Below, in pieces: positions 1-8,699 of a stretch of DNA of 64,000 nt (within the stretch, counting starts at the first letter, position 1; every line of letters begins with the position of its first letter). This stretch comes from Bacillus sp. FSL H8-0547 (GTDB lineage Bacteria > Bacillota > Bacilli > Bacillales > Bacillaceae). A program made the position numbers and the translations under genes. The notes beneath the pieces were generated by a model that ran no database searches, was not told where the DNA came from, and saw only the letters and a program-made list of their open reading frames with translations. The DNA is taken from NCBI GenBank assembly GCA_038002745.1, contig JBBODD010000001.1, positions 2,728,001 to 2,792,000 on the forward strand. Direction: 5' to 3'.

Positions 1-1
1 G

Positions 2-97
2 AAAACAGAACCGGTTTATCCGGATAAACGCTTCTACGATACACTTATGCTGACAAAAGTGCAGGCATTAACAGGAAAGGAAGTCGAATATTCATGA
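2..97 (+). CDS. C-terminal end of a probable opine-metallophore synthase (CntL-like), truncated by the window edge
   Basis: Only the last 31 codons of this open frame are inside the window. It ends in a TGA that overlaps the ATG of the next gene by the usual ATGA arrangement, so the two are translationally coupled. In known opine-metallophore loci (staphylopine, pseudopaline, bacillopaline) the gene directly before the dehydrogenase cntM is cntL, a nicotianamine-synthase-like enzyme that joins aminobutyrate from S-adenosylmethionine to histidine. The identity here rests on position and overlap alone; the visible peptide is too short to carry a diagnostic motif. The promoter of the biosynthetic genes lies outside the window. 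Confidence 0.5.
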   Translation, partial: KTEPVYPDKRFYDTLMLTKVQALTGKEVEYS

Positions 98-1356
98 CAT
101 TAAATTCGCATGCTTTTGGGAACACGCTGATTGCAGGGGCGGGACCGGCAGCCTTTGCAGCAGCAGTACAAGCTGCAAAAGGAGGATACTCAAATAAATT
201 GGGCTTAGCCAACCGGGCCGGAGAACATTCCGAACAACTTCAGAAATACTTTGAACTAAATGGATTTGAAGTGTCGTCCTTATTTGCTCCTCACTTAGAT
301 CAAAGCTTGAACGGAAAAGCCGCCATTTATTATTTTTACCCATCTTTAGGTGAAGTGAACGATTTATGGGAGACGATTATACTATGCACGCCAAGCCATA
401 TATACATTGAAGTTTTAAAAGAGATAAACATAAAGAATCTTAAAAGGGCAAAACAAGTGGTTCTTCTCTCTCCTGGAATCGGCTCTGCTTCAATGATCGT
501 CGAGCAATTGGCATTAGATATAGAGGTTATCAGCCTGTCTGCTTATTATGCCGCGACGAAGTTTTCAGCAGAAGATCCGTTTTCAGCTTTCACAAAAGCT
601 TTGAAAAAAAAAGTGTATGTTGGTTCCTCACATAGAAACAGCAGCTTTGCACCTGTTATGGCTGATTTTCTAAGAAGTACCGGCCCGGAATCGGAAATTC
701 TTTCATCAGCAGTTGAAGCCGAGGCAAGAAGCATAACAACCTATGTCCATCCGCCATTGTTTATGAACTGTGTTGCGATGAGAGAGATACTGAGAGAAGA
801 CAAGTCTTTAAAATCCATGTATAAGCTTTATCCGGAAGGACCGATTACCCAGCATGCGATAAAAGCTATGAACGCTCTTTGGAAAGAAATCTCAGAAGTT
901 GTTCTTTGTTTAGGTGCAAGTCCTATTAATCTATTGGAATTTTTAAACGATGATAACTATCCAGTTCACGAATATACACTCTCAAGAAATGATATTTGCG
1001 AGTTCCCTTCGTTCAGTTCACAGAAGCAGGAATATTTGCTGTACATCAGATACACGGCTATTTTGATTGATCCCTTTTCAGTCCCGGATGAGAATGGAAC
1101 GTACTTTGATTTTTCAAAAGTGCCGTTTGCCCAGGTGAGACGGTCCCGGTCAGGAAAATGGGTGCTTCCAAGAGTTCCGCTTGAAGACTACCACAAGCTG
1201 AAACTGGTGACCGAACTTGCTTTTAAAGCAGGCATCCCTATGCCTGTGGCTCATTTGTTGCTGAGGACGTTTGAAGAGGAAACAGCACAATTCAGTGAAA
1301 CACAACGTGAAGCGTTTGAAAACTATGATCCTGAAGGGAAGAGAGAAACATGCTGA
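94..1356 (+). CDS. cntM: Opine metallophore dehydrogenase CntM
   Basis: A 420-residue cytoplasmic NAD(P)H-dependent enzyme that reductively condenses the CntL product with an alpha-keto acid to give the finished opine zincophore. Visible support: an N-terminal Rossmann motif GAGPAAFAAA at residues 15-24, and family blocks that I recall from staphylopine dehydrogenase: YVHPPLFMN (217-225), YKLYPEGPIT (243-252) and EYLLYIRYTAILIDPFS (313-329) followed by PDENGTYFDF. Length matches the family (about 430). The start ATG at 94 overlaps the preceding stop and has an AAGGAAG ribosome-binding site about 9 bases upstream. It overlaps the next gene by 7 bases. Whether pyruvate or alpha-ketoglutarate is the co-substrate, and whether NADH or NADPH is preferred, cannot be read with confidence from the sequence. 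Confidence 0.93.
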   Translation: MTLNSHAFGNTLIAGAGPAAFAAAVQAAKGGYSNKLGLANRAGEHSEQLQKYFELNGFEVSSLFAPHLDQSLNGKAAIYYFYPSLGEVNDLWETIILCTPSHIYIEVLKEINIKNLKRAKQVVLLSPGIGSASMIVEQLALDIEVISLSAYYAATKFSAEDPFSAFTKALKKKVYVGSSHRNSSFAPVMADFLRSTGPESEILSSAVEAEARSITTYVHPPLFMNCVAMREILREDKSLKSMYKLYPEGPITQHAIKAMNALWKEISEVVLCLGASPINLLEFLNDDNYPVHEYTLSRNDICEFPSFSSQKQEYLLYIRYTAILIDPFSVPDENGTYFDFSKVPFAQVRRSRSGKWVLPRVPLEDYHKLKLVTELAFKAGIPMPVAHLLLRTFEEETAQFSETQREAFENYDPEGKRETC

Positions 1357-2222
1357 AAAATGGAGTAATGCTTGCGGTTTTATCCTCACTCGTTTTTAGT
1401 GTGATGAATGCCCTTGTAAAAGCGGTCAGCCTAAATATTCCTGCTTCAGAAATCATGTTTTTCAGAAGCTTGATCGGCACTGTCATCATTTTCGTGATGA
1501 TGAGGCAAAGCAAAACCGTATTTTCAAAAAAGGGTGTTCCCATGCTCTTTGTAAGAGGGATGCTCGGTGCCATGTATCTATATGCTTACTTTTTCACCAT
1601 TTCAAAAATACCGCTTGCTGATGCAAGTATTCTTGCACACTTATCAACCATTTTTGTCTTTTTCCTCTCAGCGGTTTTTTTAAAGGAAAAGGTCTCAAAA
1701 TCAACCTTTTATGTTCTTCCCCTTGTTTTTCTTGGAGCAATACTCTTGATTAAGCCGTTTCAATTCTCGTCTTTTTCAGTCTATGCCCTTGTAGGTGTAT
1801 TAAGTGCCCTGTTTGCTGCAGGAGCCGCAACATCTATTCGGTTTCTCAGCAAAACACATCGGTCTTATGAAATTGTTTTTTATTTTCTCGCAACCGGAAC
1901 GGTTCTTTCCATACCGCTCATGTGGAACGAATTTGTCATACCGTCTCTGCTTGAATGCTTTTACCTGATTTGCATTGGCGTTGTGTCCCTTCTTGGCCAA
2001 ATTTTCCTGACGAAAGCTTTCACCCATGAAAATATTGTTGTAGTGGAAATGACAAGATACATAGGAATTGTCTTTAATGCATTGTGGGGTTTTTTATTCT
2101 GGTCAGAGATTCCGGATGCAATCACCATTTCAGGCGGTATACTGATTGTTGCTTCATGTGTTCTGCTGTCTATGATGAAAAGAAAAACAGCTGTGGTGCA
2201 GGGGCGCTCGTCTTCTGTTTAG
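1350..2222 (+). CDS. EamA/DMT-family transporter, probable opine metallophore exporter
   Basis: A 290-residue membrane protein with about ten hydrophobic segments arranged as two EamA repeats, the drug/metabolite transporter fold. It begins inside the end of cntM and precedes the importer genes, so it is part of the metallophore operon. In Pseudomonas the pseudopaline locus uses an EamA protein (CntI) for export, whereas Staphylococcus aureus uses the MFS protein CntE. Position and family therefore suggest secretion of the metallophore. The sequence itself does not prove the substrate. A short basic, Ser-rich tail follows the last membrane segment. Confidence 0.82.
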   Translation: MLKNGVMLAVLSSLVFSVMNALVKAVSLNIPASEIMFFRSLIGTVIIFVMMRQSKTVFSKKGVPMLFVRGMLGAMYLYAYFFTISKIPLADASILAHLSTIFVFFLSAVFLKEKVSKSTFYVLPLVFLGAILLIKPFQFSSFSVYALVGVLSALFAAGAATSIRFLSKTHRSYEIVFYFLATGTVLSIPLMWNEFVIPSLLECFYLICIGVVSLLGQIFLTKAFTHENIVVVEMTRYIGIVFNALWGFLFWSEIPDAITISGGILIVASCVLLSMMKRKTAVVQGRSSSV

Positions 2223-2233
2223 AAAAATTGGCA

Positions 2234-2290
2234 TTGACCGATGTTGAAGAAGCTAGTAATATTTACTAATGTAAATCGTAATTATTACGA
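2234..2290 (+). promoter_or_regulatory. Sigma-A promoter with perfect Zur operator before cntA
   Basis: TTGACC at 2234-2239 and TAATAT at 2257-2262 are separated by 17 bases, a good vegetative promoter. Seven to ten bases after the -10 would be the start point, and from 2276 to 2290 lies TCGTAATTATTACGA, a perfect 7-1-7 inverted repeat identical in form to the Bacillus subtilis Zur box. It is flanked by AAA on the left. Zinc-loaded Zur would therefore block transcription of the importer genes from within the operon. Confidence 0.88.
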
Positions 2291-2318
2291 ATTAAATTAA
2301 TCAAGGGTGGTAGATTTG

Positions 2319-3878
2319 ATGAAATCGTTTTGTGGTTCGAAAAGCTTGATTGCTATTTTAATAGGCTTATTTATTCTTGCAGCTGCAGGATGTTCTGCTG
2401 AAAAGAGCAAGGCTGATCCTGAAAAAGAAGAAAAGGATAAGAAGGTATCGATGATCTTCAGCTTTAAGTCGCCGAACATGGATCCCCATACAGGATTTAC
2501 CCCAATTCGTGCAGGAGTGACAGAGACGCTTCTTAAGCTTGATGAAGATTCAAAGATTGAAGGCTGGCTCGCTGAAAAATGGGAAACAGAAAATAATGTG
2601 CACTGGACATTTACAATCCGTGATGAGGTCAAGTTTCAGGACGGAAAAAAACTTGATGCTGCGGCAGTAAAGAGTTCTCTAGAAAGAAGTATTGCTGTAA
2701 ACGAGTCCCTTGGAGATTCGCTGAAAATTCAATCAATGGAAGCTGACGGACAAACGCTTTCCATTATCACGACAGAACCCTATCCGGCTCTTCCTTCTGA
2801 GCTTGTAAACCCGTATACATCAATTGTGAACACAGAAGCTGAAAAAGAGATGGGCGAAGAAAAATTTAACAATGCCCCGATTGGTACAGGACCGTTCAAA
2901 GTCAAAAAATTCATTTCAAATCAAGAAGTTCAGGTTGAAAAATTCAGCGGATACTGGGCCGGAGATCCTAAGCTCAGTGAAGCAGTCATCAAATTCAATG
3001 AAGATGCTAACGTAAGATCACTTGCTTTTCAATCTAAAGAGGCAGATATCGTCTATAATCTTCCGGCAGAAGGCATAGAGCCGATTGAAAAGGATAAAGA
3101 ACTGAAGGTTGAATCGGTTCCTGGCCTTAGAGCGCATTTTATTTTATACAATCAGCAAAGCCCTAAAGTGTCAGATGCTAAAGTGAGAGAAGCGCTTGAT
3201 TTGCTCCTTGACCGCAAAAGCACTGCAGAAGACATAATGCTGGGACAAGGAATTCCTGCAAATGGACCGTTTAACAGCACCCTTCCATTTGGCATAGAGG
3301 ATAAAGTTAAAGCACTGGATGTAGAGAAAGCCAAAGATTTGCTTACTGAAGCCGGCTATAAAGAGAATGGTCAAGGAAAAATGGAAAAAGACGGACAGCC
3401 CCTCAAGCTTGAACTGATTACATACAAAGCACGTCCTGAACTGCCGCTTATTGCACAGCTTCTGCAGTCGGATGCAGCAAAAGCAGGAATTGAAATTGAC
3501 ATTAAAAATGTTGAAAATGCAGATACACACCTTGCCCAAAATAAAGACTGGGATCTTGCTACATACAGCAACAATACGTCTCCACGGGGAGATGGGAGCT
3601 ATTTTCTGAATTCTGCCTTTACAGAGACAGGTGCTCTAAATGTCGGGAAGATTTCGATACCTGAATTGAATGAACTGATCAAAGAACTCAATACAACAGC
3701 CGATTTAGAAAAAAGAACGCAGCTGACAAGGGATGCAGCAGGCATCATCAACAAAGAATTCGCGCACAGCTATGCTGTTTACCCAAACATACTGGTAGGA
3801 GTAAACGAGCGGGTTCAAAACTTTAATCCCACGGCTGAGGAGTATTATATTTTAACTCATTCAATGGATGTGAAGTAG
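2319..3878 (+). CDS. cntA: Metal-opine substrate-binding lipoprotein CntA (NikA/OppA family)
   Basis: A 519-residue extracytoplasmic solute-binding protein of SBP family 5. The N-terminus is a lipoprotein signal: KSFCGSK, a hydrophobic stretch, then a lipobox ending AAAGC, so the mature protein starts at that Cys and is lipid-anchored. The mature part shows the family layout, including HMDP-like 'NMDPHTGFTPIRAGVTETL' and 'IGTGPFKVKKF'. The ATG at 2319 is chosen over an upstream GTG because AAGGGTGG lies 8 bases before it and the lipoprotein signal then has normal length. It follows the Zur box and is tightly linked to the two permease genes. Role: captures the metal-loaded opine for import of zinc, and possibly nickel or cobalt. 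Confidence 0.9.
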   Translation: MKSFCGSKSLIAILIGLFILAAAGCSAEKSKADPEKEEKDKKVSMIFSFKSPNMDPHTGFTPIRAGVTETLLKLDEDSKIEGWLAEKWETENNVHWTFTIRDEVKFQDGKKLDAAAVKSSLERSIAVNESLGDSLKIQSMEADGQTLSIITTEPYPALPSELVNPYTSIVNTEAEKEMGEEKFNNAPIGTGPFKVKKFISNQEVQVEKFSGYWAGDPKLSEAVIKFNEDANVRSLAFQSKEADIVYNLPAEGIEPIEKDKELKVESVPGLRAHFILYNQQSPKVSDAKVREALDLLLDRKSTAEDIMLGQGIPANGPFNSTLPFGIEDKVKALDVEKAKDLLTEAGYKENGQGKMEKDGQPLKLELITYKARPELPLIAQLLQSDAAKAGIEIDIKNVENADTHLAQNKDWDLATYSNNTSPRGDGSYFLNSAFTETGALNVGKISIPELNELIKELNTTADLEKRTQLTRDAAGIINKEFAHSYAVYPNILVGVNERVQNFNPTAEEYYILTHSMDVK

Positions 3879-3879
3879 C

Positions 3880-4824
3880 ATGCTTCCTCTAATAAAACAG
3901 CGTGTCATTCAGCTGGTGCTGATCATGTTCATTTTGTCTGTTTTTACATTCGGACTGATGAAGCTTGCACCGGGTGATCCGGTTTTGCTGATATTAAACG
4001 CTGATGAAATGATGGTGACAGATGCTGATCAGGCTGAGCTCAGAAAAGAGCTCGGCTTTGATCAGCCCCTATATGTTCAGTACGGAAAGTGGATGGTTGG
4101 GCTGCTCCAGCTTGATCTTGGAAAGTCCTACATGAGCGGTAATCCAGTCTGGGAAGAAATGATGGAGCGCTTGCCGATTACATTGGAGCTTGCGGGGGGA
4201 GCACTTCTTGTCATGGTGTCTATCGCTCTTCCGCTCGGTATTGCAGCAGGACGCTTTCCGGGAAAATGGCCGGATCATGTCAGCAGAGTGCTTGCGCTGA
4301 TTGGAGCATCAATTCCAAGCTTCTGGCTGGGACTGATGCTTATTTATGTTTTTGCCTTTAAGCTTCAGCTGCTGCCTTCGAATGGATTTGGAGAGTGGTC
4401 TCAATCCATTTTGCCCTCATTTGCTTTAGGGTTTTCACTGGCAGCTGTTTATGCAAGATTATTGCGCTCGGGTTTAATGGAAAGCTATTCCGAAGATTAT
4501 GTCCGGGCAGCAAGAGCAAGAGGGGTGAAAGAATGGCGCATTCTGTGGATTCATGCTATCCGGGCTGCACTTTTGCCTGTCATGACGGTGCTTGGTCTGA
4601 GTATGGGAAGTCTTCTTGGGGGAGCGGTCGTGATTGAAATCTTATTTTCCTGGCCCGGGCTTGGAAGTATGGCGGTCGACGCTATTTTTGCCCGCGATTA
4701 CCCAATCATACAGGGTTATGTATTAGTAACAGGAGTTTTTGTTGTAGCGATGAATCTGATGACAGATCTTTCGTATTTTCTCATTGATCCCCGAATCAGA
4801 AGAGGAAAGGAGGAAGCGAAATGA
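3880..4824 (+). CDS. cntB: Metal-opine ABC transporter permease CntB
   Basis: A 314-residue inner-membrane permease of the DppB/NikB type (binding-protein-dependent transport, BPD_transp_1). The N-terminal FGLMKLAPGDPV segment and the cytoplasmic EAA loop 'DYVRAARARGVKEWRI' near residues 205-220 are typical of this family. There are about six membrane segments. It starts one base after the cntA stop codon and overlaps cntC by four bases, so it is part of the importer operon. It pairs with CntC to form the membrane channel. Confidence 0.9.
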   Translation: MLPLIKQRVIQLVLIMFILSVFTFGLMKLAPGDPVLLILNADEMMVTDADQAELRKELGFDQPLYVQYGKWMVGLLQLDLGKSYMSGNPVWEEMMERLPITLELAGGALLVMVSIALPLGIAAGRFPGKWPDHVSRVLALIGASIPSFWLGLMLIYVFAFKLQLLPSNGFGEWSQSILPSFALGFSLAAVYARLLRSGLMESYSEDYVRAARARGVKEWRILWIHAIRAALLPVMTVLGLSMGSLLGGAVVIEILFSWPGLGSMAVDAIFARDYPIIQGYVLVTGVFVVAMNLMTDLSYFLIDPRIRRGKEEAK

Positions 4825-5681
4825 ATACTTTTCCGCAGGTGAAAAAAAACGTCCGCCATCTGCAGCGAACTATTTTTTCAGGCAGATTAATGATAGTGAC
4901 AGGAGCAGCTTTGCTTGTTTTCATTGCCGTTCTTTCGATTGCGGGCCCGCTGCTTGTTTCAAATGATCCTTATACAGCAAATATGGGGGAGCGGTTTGCT
5001 TCTCCAAGTCTGCAATACCCTCTTGGAACAGATAATCTCGGCAGGTGCATTTTTACAAGATTGATGGTAGGGGCAAAAGCAACTCTCGGCATCACAGCGC
5101 TTGTTGTGGCAAGTGTTCTTTGTCTAGGTCTTCCTCTCGGCCTTCTGTCGGGGTATGCAGGGGGCAAGTTTGATGCTTTTCTCATGAGAACGGCAGACGG
5201 GCTTCTTGCTTTGCCGGAATTTATTCTGGCGATTGCCATTGCCGGATTTTTAGGTCCAAGCCTTACAAATTTAATGATTGCTGTTGTCGCAGTGAAATGG
5301 ATCACCTACACCCGCTTAGTAAGGGGCATTGTGATTTCGGAAAAGGAAAAAGAGTACATTCTTGCCGCAAAGGTTGGAGGATGCTCTGACTGGAAGATTC
5401 TTAGAAGGCATATACTGCCTCACATTCTGTCGCCGGTTCTCATACTCGCAGCACTGGATATTGGGAAAGTGATTTTGATTATCTCATCTTTATCATACAT
5501 AGGCCTCGGTGCACAGCCTCCCAACCCTGAATGGGGAGCCATGCTGAATGACGGCAGGCCTTATTTTCAAACGTACCCGGAATTGATGATTTATCCCGGT
5601 CTTGCCATCTTTCTGGTTGTTTTATCATGCAACTTAATAGGGGAAGGCCTGAGAGACCGGCTTGATGTAAAAAGCAGGTAG
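4821..5681 (+). CDS. cntC: Metal-opine ABC transporter permease CntC
   Basis: A 286-residue permease of the DppC/NikC type. It has the N-terminal first membrane helix followed by 'YPLGTDNLGRCIFTRL' (residues ~66-81), the signature of this second-permease class, and an EAA loop 'KEYILAAKVGGCSDWKI' around 175-191. The ATG at 4821 has an AGGAGG site just upstream and overlaps the cntB stop in an ATGA arrangement. It forms the heterodimeric channel with CntB for uptake of the metal-loaded opine. Confidence 0.9.
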   Translation: MNTFPQVKKNVRHLQRTIFSGRLMIVTGAALLVFIAVLSIAGPLLVSNDPYTANMGERFASPSLQYPLGTDNLGRCIFTRLMVGAKATLGITALVVASVLCLGLPLGLLSGYAGGKFDAFLMRTADGLLALPEFILAIAIAGFLGPSLTNLMIAVVAVKWITYTRLVRGIVISEKEKEYILAAKVGGCSDWKILRRHILPHILSPVLILAALDIGKVILIISSLSYIGLGAQPPNPEWGAMLNDGRPYFQTYPELMIYPGLAIFLVVLSCNLIGEGLRDRLDVKSR

Positions 5682-5701
5682 GCCAGGAGGTGAAAAGAGC
5701 A

Positions 5702-6727
5702 TTGAACGCACAGAATGATAAAACAGTGTTAACCGTAAGCAACCTTTCAATAGCACTAACGAATAAACATGAGAGCAGAATTCTTGTAAAAGATTTAAAT
5801 CTCAAGATCAAGGCAGGAGAAATGATTGGACTTGCAGGAGAAAGCGGCAGCGGGAAGAGTATGACAGCAGCAGCTGTACTGGGTCTGCTGCCTCCTTCTG
5901 TCCATCTATCAAAAGGAAGCATCTTTTTTTCCGGAAATGATTTAACAGCCATGAAAGAAAAAAAAATGCAGAAGATAAGAGGAAAAGATGTGACGTACAT
6001 TTTCCAAAACTATCAAGGAAGTTTTTCGCCTTTTCTTAAAATTGGTAGACAGCTTGTCGAAGCGATTAAATCTCACCGTCAAGTAAGTAAAGCGAACGCT
6101 GAACAGGAGATTCTTTACTGGCTGGAACGGGTGAAACTTCCTGCAAAAAGGACGTTTAATAGCTATCCCCATCAGCTCAGCGGAGGACAGCTGCAAAGAG
6201 CAGCACTTGCGTCATCGCTGATGATGAAGCCTTCACTTATTATTGCAGACGAACCGACGACGGCCCTTGATGTTTTGACGGGAGAATCAATTCTTCAGCT
6301 TCTTGCTGACCTGCAAAAAGAGATTAATTGTGCGGTTCTCCTTATATCACATAATCTGAATCATTTGTTGAAACGGACAGACAAGATGATGATCATGTAC
6401 GGTGGGAGAATCGTTGAGCATGGCCCAACAGAGATGATCGCTTCAGAACCCGCGCATCCTTATACGAAACTTTTATTAAGCACACAGCCTAAACTTGCGG
6501 GAAGTGTACCCAGAAGATTGCCAAGTATTGAAGGCGAGCCTGGTCTTTCAGCTGAAACAGGATGCCCGTTTGCCCTTCGCTGTCCGGAAGTGATGCCGGA
6601 GTGCATGACATTTCCTTCGTTTCAGGAAAAGAGTGTTCATCATTGGTCTGCTTGTCATGCGGACATGAAAGGAGAGAAGACAGGTGCTGACAGTCAGCCG
6701 GATCACAAAGTTTTACAGGGATCATAA
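5702..6727 (+). CDS. cntD: Metal-opine ABC transporter ATPase CntD
   Basis: A 341-residue ABC ATPase of the oligopeptide/nickel (DppD/OppD) type. Walker A GESGSGKS, signature LSGGQ and Walker B LIIADEP are all present, followed by the C-terminal extension with the Cys-rich 'CPFALRCPEVMPEC' block typical of OppD-like subunits. A TTG start at 5702 is preferred because AGGAGG lies 11 bases before it; an in-frame GTG at 5690 overlaps that ribosome-binding site and is unlikely. The 3' end overlaps cntF by 44 bases. It energises import together with CntF. Confidence 0.88.
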   Translation: MNAQNDKTVLTVSNLSIALTNKHESRILVKDLNLKIKAGEMIGLAGESGSGKSMTAAAVLGLLPPSVHLSKGSIFFSGNDLTAMKEKKMQKIRGKDVTYIFQNYQGSFSPFLKIGRQLVEAIKSHRQVSKANAEQEILYWLERVKLPAKRTFNSYPHQLSGGQLQRAALASSLMMKPSLIIADEPTTALDVLTGESILQLLADLQKEINCAVLLISHNLNHLLKRTDKMMIMYGGRIVEHGPTEMIASEPAHPYTKLLLSTQPKLAGSVPRRLPSIEGEPGLSAETGCPFALRCPEVMPECMTFPSFQEKSVHHWSACHADMKGEKTGADSQPDHKVLQGS

Positions 6728-7457
6728 CGTTCTTAAAGACGTTTCTCTCACTGTTCAGGAAGGGAAGTGCCTCGGGCTGATAGGCGAAAGCGGTAGCGGC
6801 AAAAGTACGCTTGCAAAGCTGATAGTTGGACTTGATTCAGCTGACAGCGGAGAGATCACAATAAACGGAATTGTGCTGAGGGAACAAAAGGGAAAATATC
6901 TTAAGAAAATAAGGCGTCACATTGGGGTTGTATTTCAGGATTCTCATGCTTCACTGAACCCCAAACTGCCTATTTGGAAAACGGTCGCAGAGCCGCTTGA
7001 AAACTATCCGGAAGCTGTTCCTGATTACTTATCTGACGTAAAAGCGGACAGAAAAAAAATGGCGCTGCACCTTATAAAAAAAGTTGGCTTGAGCGAAAGG
7101 CACCTGGATTGTTACCCGCATCAGCTCAGCGGTGGCCAGAGACAGCGCGCAGCCATTGCCCGGGCAATCAGCATTGAACCAAAACTTCTCATCTTGGATG
7201 AACCAACGTCAAGCCTTGATGTATCTGTCCAGGCGCAAATATTGAACCTGCTCAAGGAGCTGAAGGAAGAGCTCGGCATGTCGTTTCTGTTTATCTCCCA
7301 CGACATAGCTGCCGTCCGGTTTATGAGCGATCAAATCTGTGTGTTGAAGGACGGTAATCTGCTTGATGTCTTTTCTCCAGCAGAGCTCTTTGAGGACAAA
7401 CGTCACCCATACACGAAGCAACTTACAGATGCTGGTTACTGCCGGTCTTTCACCTGA
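6684..7457 (+). CDS. cntF: Metal-opine ABC transporter ATPase CntF
   Basis: A 257-residue ABC ATPase, the second nucleotide-binding subunit (DppF/NikE type). Walker A GESGSGKS, signature 'HQLSGGQRQRAAIARA' and Walker B LLILDEPTSSLD are intact. The GTG start has AAAGGAG nine bases upstream and lies within the end of cntD, implying translational coupling. It is the last gene of the visible metallophore operon. No clear terminator hairpin is visible directly after it, so read-through toward the purU promoter region is possible. Confidence 0.88.
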   Translation: MLTVSRITKFYRDHNVLKDVSLTVQEGKCLGLIGESGSGKSTLAKLIVGLDSADSGEITINGIVLREQKGKYLKKIRRHIGVVFQDSHASLNPKLPIWKTVAEPLENYPEAVPDYLSDVKADRKKMALHLIKKVGLSERHLDCYPHQLSGGQRQRAAIARAISIEPKLLILDEPTSSLDVSVQAQILNLLKELKEELGMSFLFISHDIAAVRFMSDQICVLKDGNLLDVFSPAELFEDKRHPYTKQLTDAGYCRSFT

Positions 7458-7542
7458 ATATTAGGGGGTAAGGGCCGTTAGTAGATGTCGTATATCTAGG
7501 AAATAAGTATTTCAGAAAAGAAGCTGATGTCCGGTAAAGGCG

Positions 7543-7571
7543 TTGCTTAAAAACGGTCGATTCGTTATACT
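7543..7571 (+). promoter_or_regulatory. Sigma-A promoter for purU
   Basis: TTGCTT at 7543-7548 and TATACT at 7566-7571 are spaced by exactly 17 bases, about 60 bases before the purU start. This gives the gene its own promoter separate from the metallophore operon. Confidence 0.7.
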
Positions 7572-7632
7572 GTTCACATTGATTATACATATGTCCGTAC
7601 AGTGAGCACATGCGGGCCGAGGAGGATTCAGT

Positions 7633-8484
7633 GTGATAGGAAGATTATTGATTTCATGTGAGGACCGCCCGGGTATTGTTGCAGCGGTTTCACGTTTTTT
7701 AGCTGATGAGGGAGCCAACATTATTCACTCGGATCAGCATTCTACCGACCCGGTCGGCGGTCTTTTTTTTATGAGAATTGAATTTCAGCTTCATGGCATT
7801 GAAGATCAGATAAGTGAACTGAGAAACCGGTTTGAGCAGACGGCAGCGGCGTTTCAAATGAAATGGCGGATGTCCTGCGCGAGTGATAAAAAGAAGATCG
7901 CCATCTTTGTTTCAAAAGAAGATCACTGTCTTCAGGATCTGCTGCAGCGGTACCGCCTCGGCGAACTTGCTGCAGAAATAGCCATGATTGTCAGCAACCA
8001 TAATGAAATGCGGGAAATTGTTGAGCCGTTCGGAATTCCTTATCACCATGTGCAGGCAACGAAGGAAACAAGAGAAGAGGCGGCAAAAACACATCTTGAA
8101 CTTTTGGAAGATGCAGGTGTGGATACCATTGTTCTGGCGAGATACATGCAGATTATTCCCCCTGTTATGATTGAACGTTTTAAGAACCGGATTATTAACA
8201 TTCATCATTCATTCCTGCCTGCCTTTGTTGGAGGCAAACCTTATAATCAAGCCTATGACCGCGGCGTGAAAATTATCGGGGCAACCGCCCATTATGTAAC
8301 AGAAGAGCTTGACCAGGGTCCAATCATTGAGCAGGATGTTGAGCGGGTAAGCCACAGATATCAGATTAAGGATCTGAAACGGGTTGGAAGAGACGTTGAA
8401 AAGCTTGTGCTGTCACGCGCCGTAGGGTGGCATCTGGATGATAAGGTACTCGTTTATGAAAATAAAACGGTAGTATTTCCCTGA
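7633..8484 (+). CDS. purU: Formyltetrahydrofolate deformylase PurU
   Basis: A 283-residue cytoplasmic enzyme that hydrolyses 10-formyltetrahydrofolate to tetrahydrofolate and formate. An N-terminal ACT domain (residues 1 to ~80, with 'DRPGIVAAVSRFLADEGANI') precedes the formyltransferase domain. The catalytic block 'NIHHSFLPAF' (~190-199) and the downstream 'TAHYVTEELDQGPIIEQ' supply the conserved Asn, His and Asp of this fold. The GTG start at 7633 has a GAGGAGG site. Length is normal for the family (about 280-300). Confidence 0.93.
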   Translation: MIGRLLISCEDRPGIVAAVSRFLADEGANIIHSDQHSTDPVGGLFFMRIEFQLHGIEDQISELRNRFEQTAAAFQMKWRMSCASDKKKIAIFVSKEDHCLQDLLQRYRLGELAAEIAMIVSNHNEMREIVEPFGIPYHHVQATKETREEAAKTHLELLEDAGVDTIVLARYMQIIPPVMIERFKNRIINIHHSFLPAFVGGKPYNQAYDRGVKIIGATAHYVTEELDQGPIIEQDVERVSHRYQIKDLKRVGRDVEKLVLSRAVGWHLDDKVLVYENKTVVFP

Positions 8485-8495
8485 AAAACTAACGA

Positions 8496-8531
8496 AAGAT
8501 CAGTCGATTGCAGACTGGTCTCTTTTTTTTT
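8496..8531 (+). terminator. Rho-independent terminator after purU
   Basis: A short stem (GATCAGTC, loop, GACTGGTC) followed by a run of eight or more T residues. Confidence 0.75.
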
Positions 8532-8699
8532 GCTGTTTTCGCATTAATTTGAATACGGGCCCTGAGCAAAGTAATTGACCCTATTCTTCAAGAGGAGTAT
8601 CGTTGTCTGCGTTAACTTCTATATAGCTTATTTCTCTGTTTTGCAGAGCTGCTAAAGAAAGAATGCTTCAAAAAATAGACCCATGAAGGAGAATGCGAT

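Noticed and set aside
5479-6000. 173-codon frame on the minus strand across cntC/cntD
   Set aside because: Antisense to two intact transporter genes whose motifs are complete.
7458-7542. Fifth Zur box between cntF and purU
   Set aside because: The sequence here has no TCGTAAT/ATTACGA halves with the right spacing.
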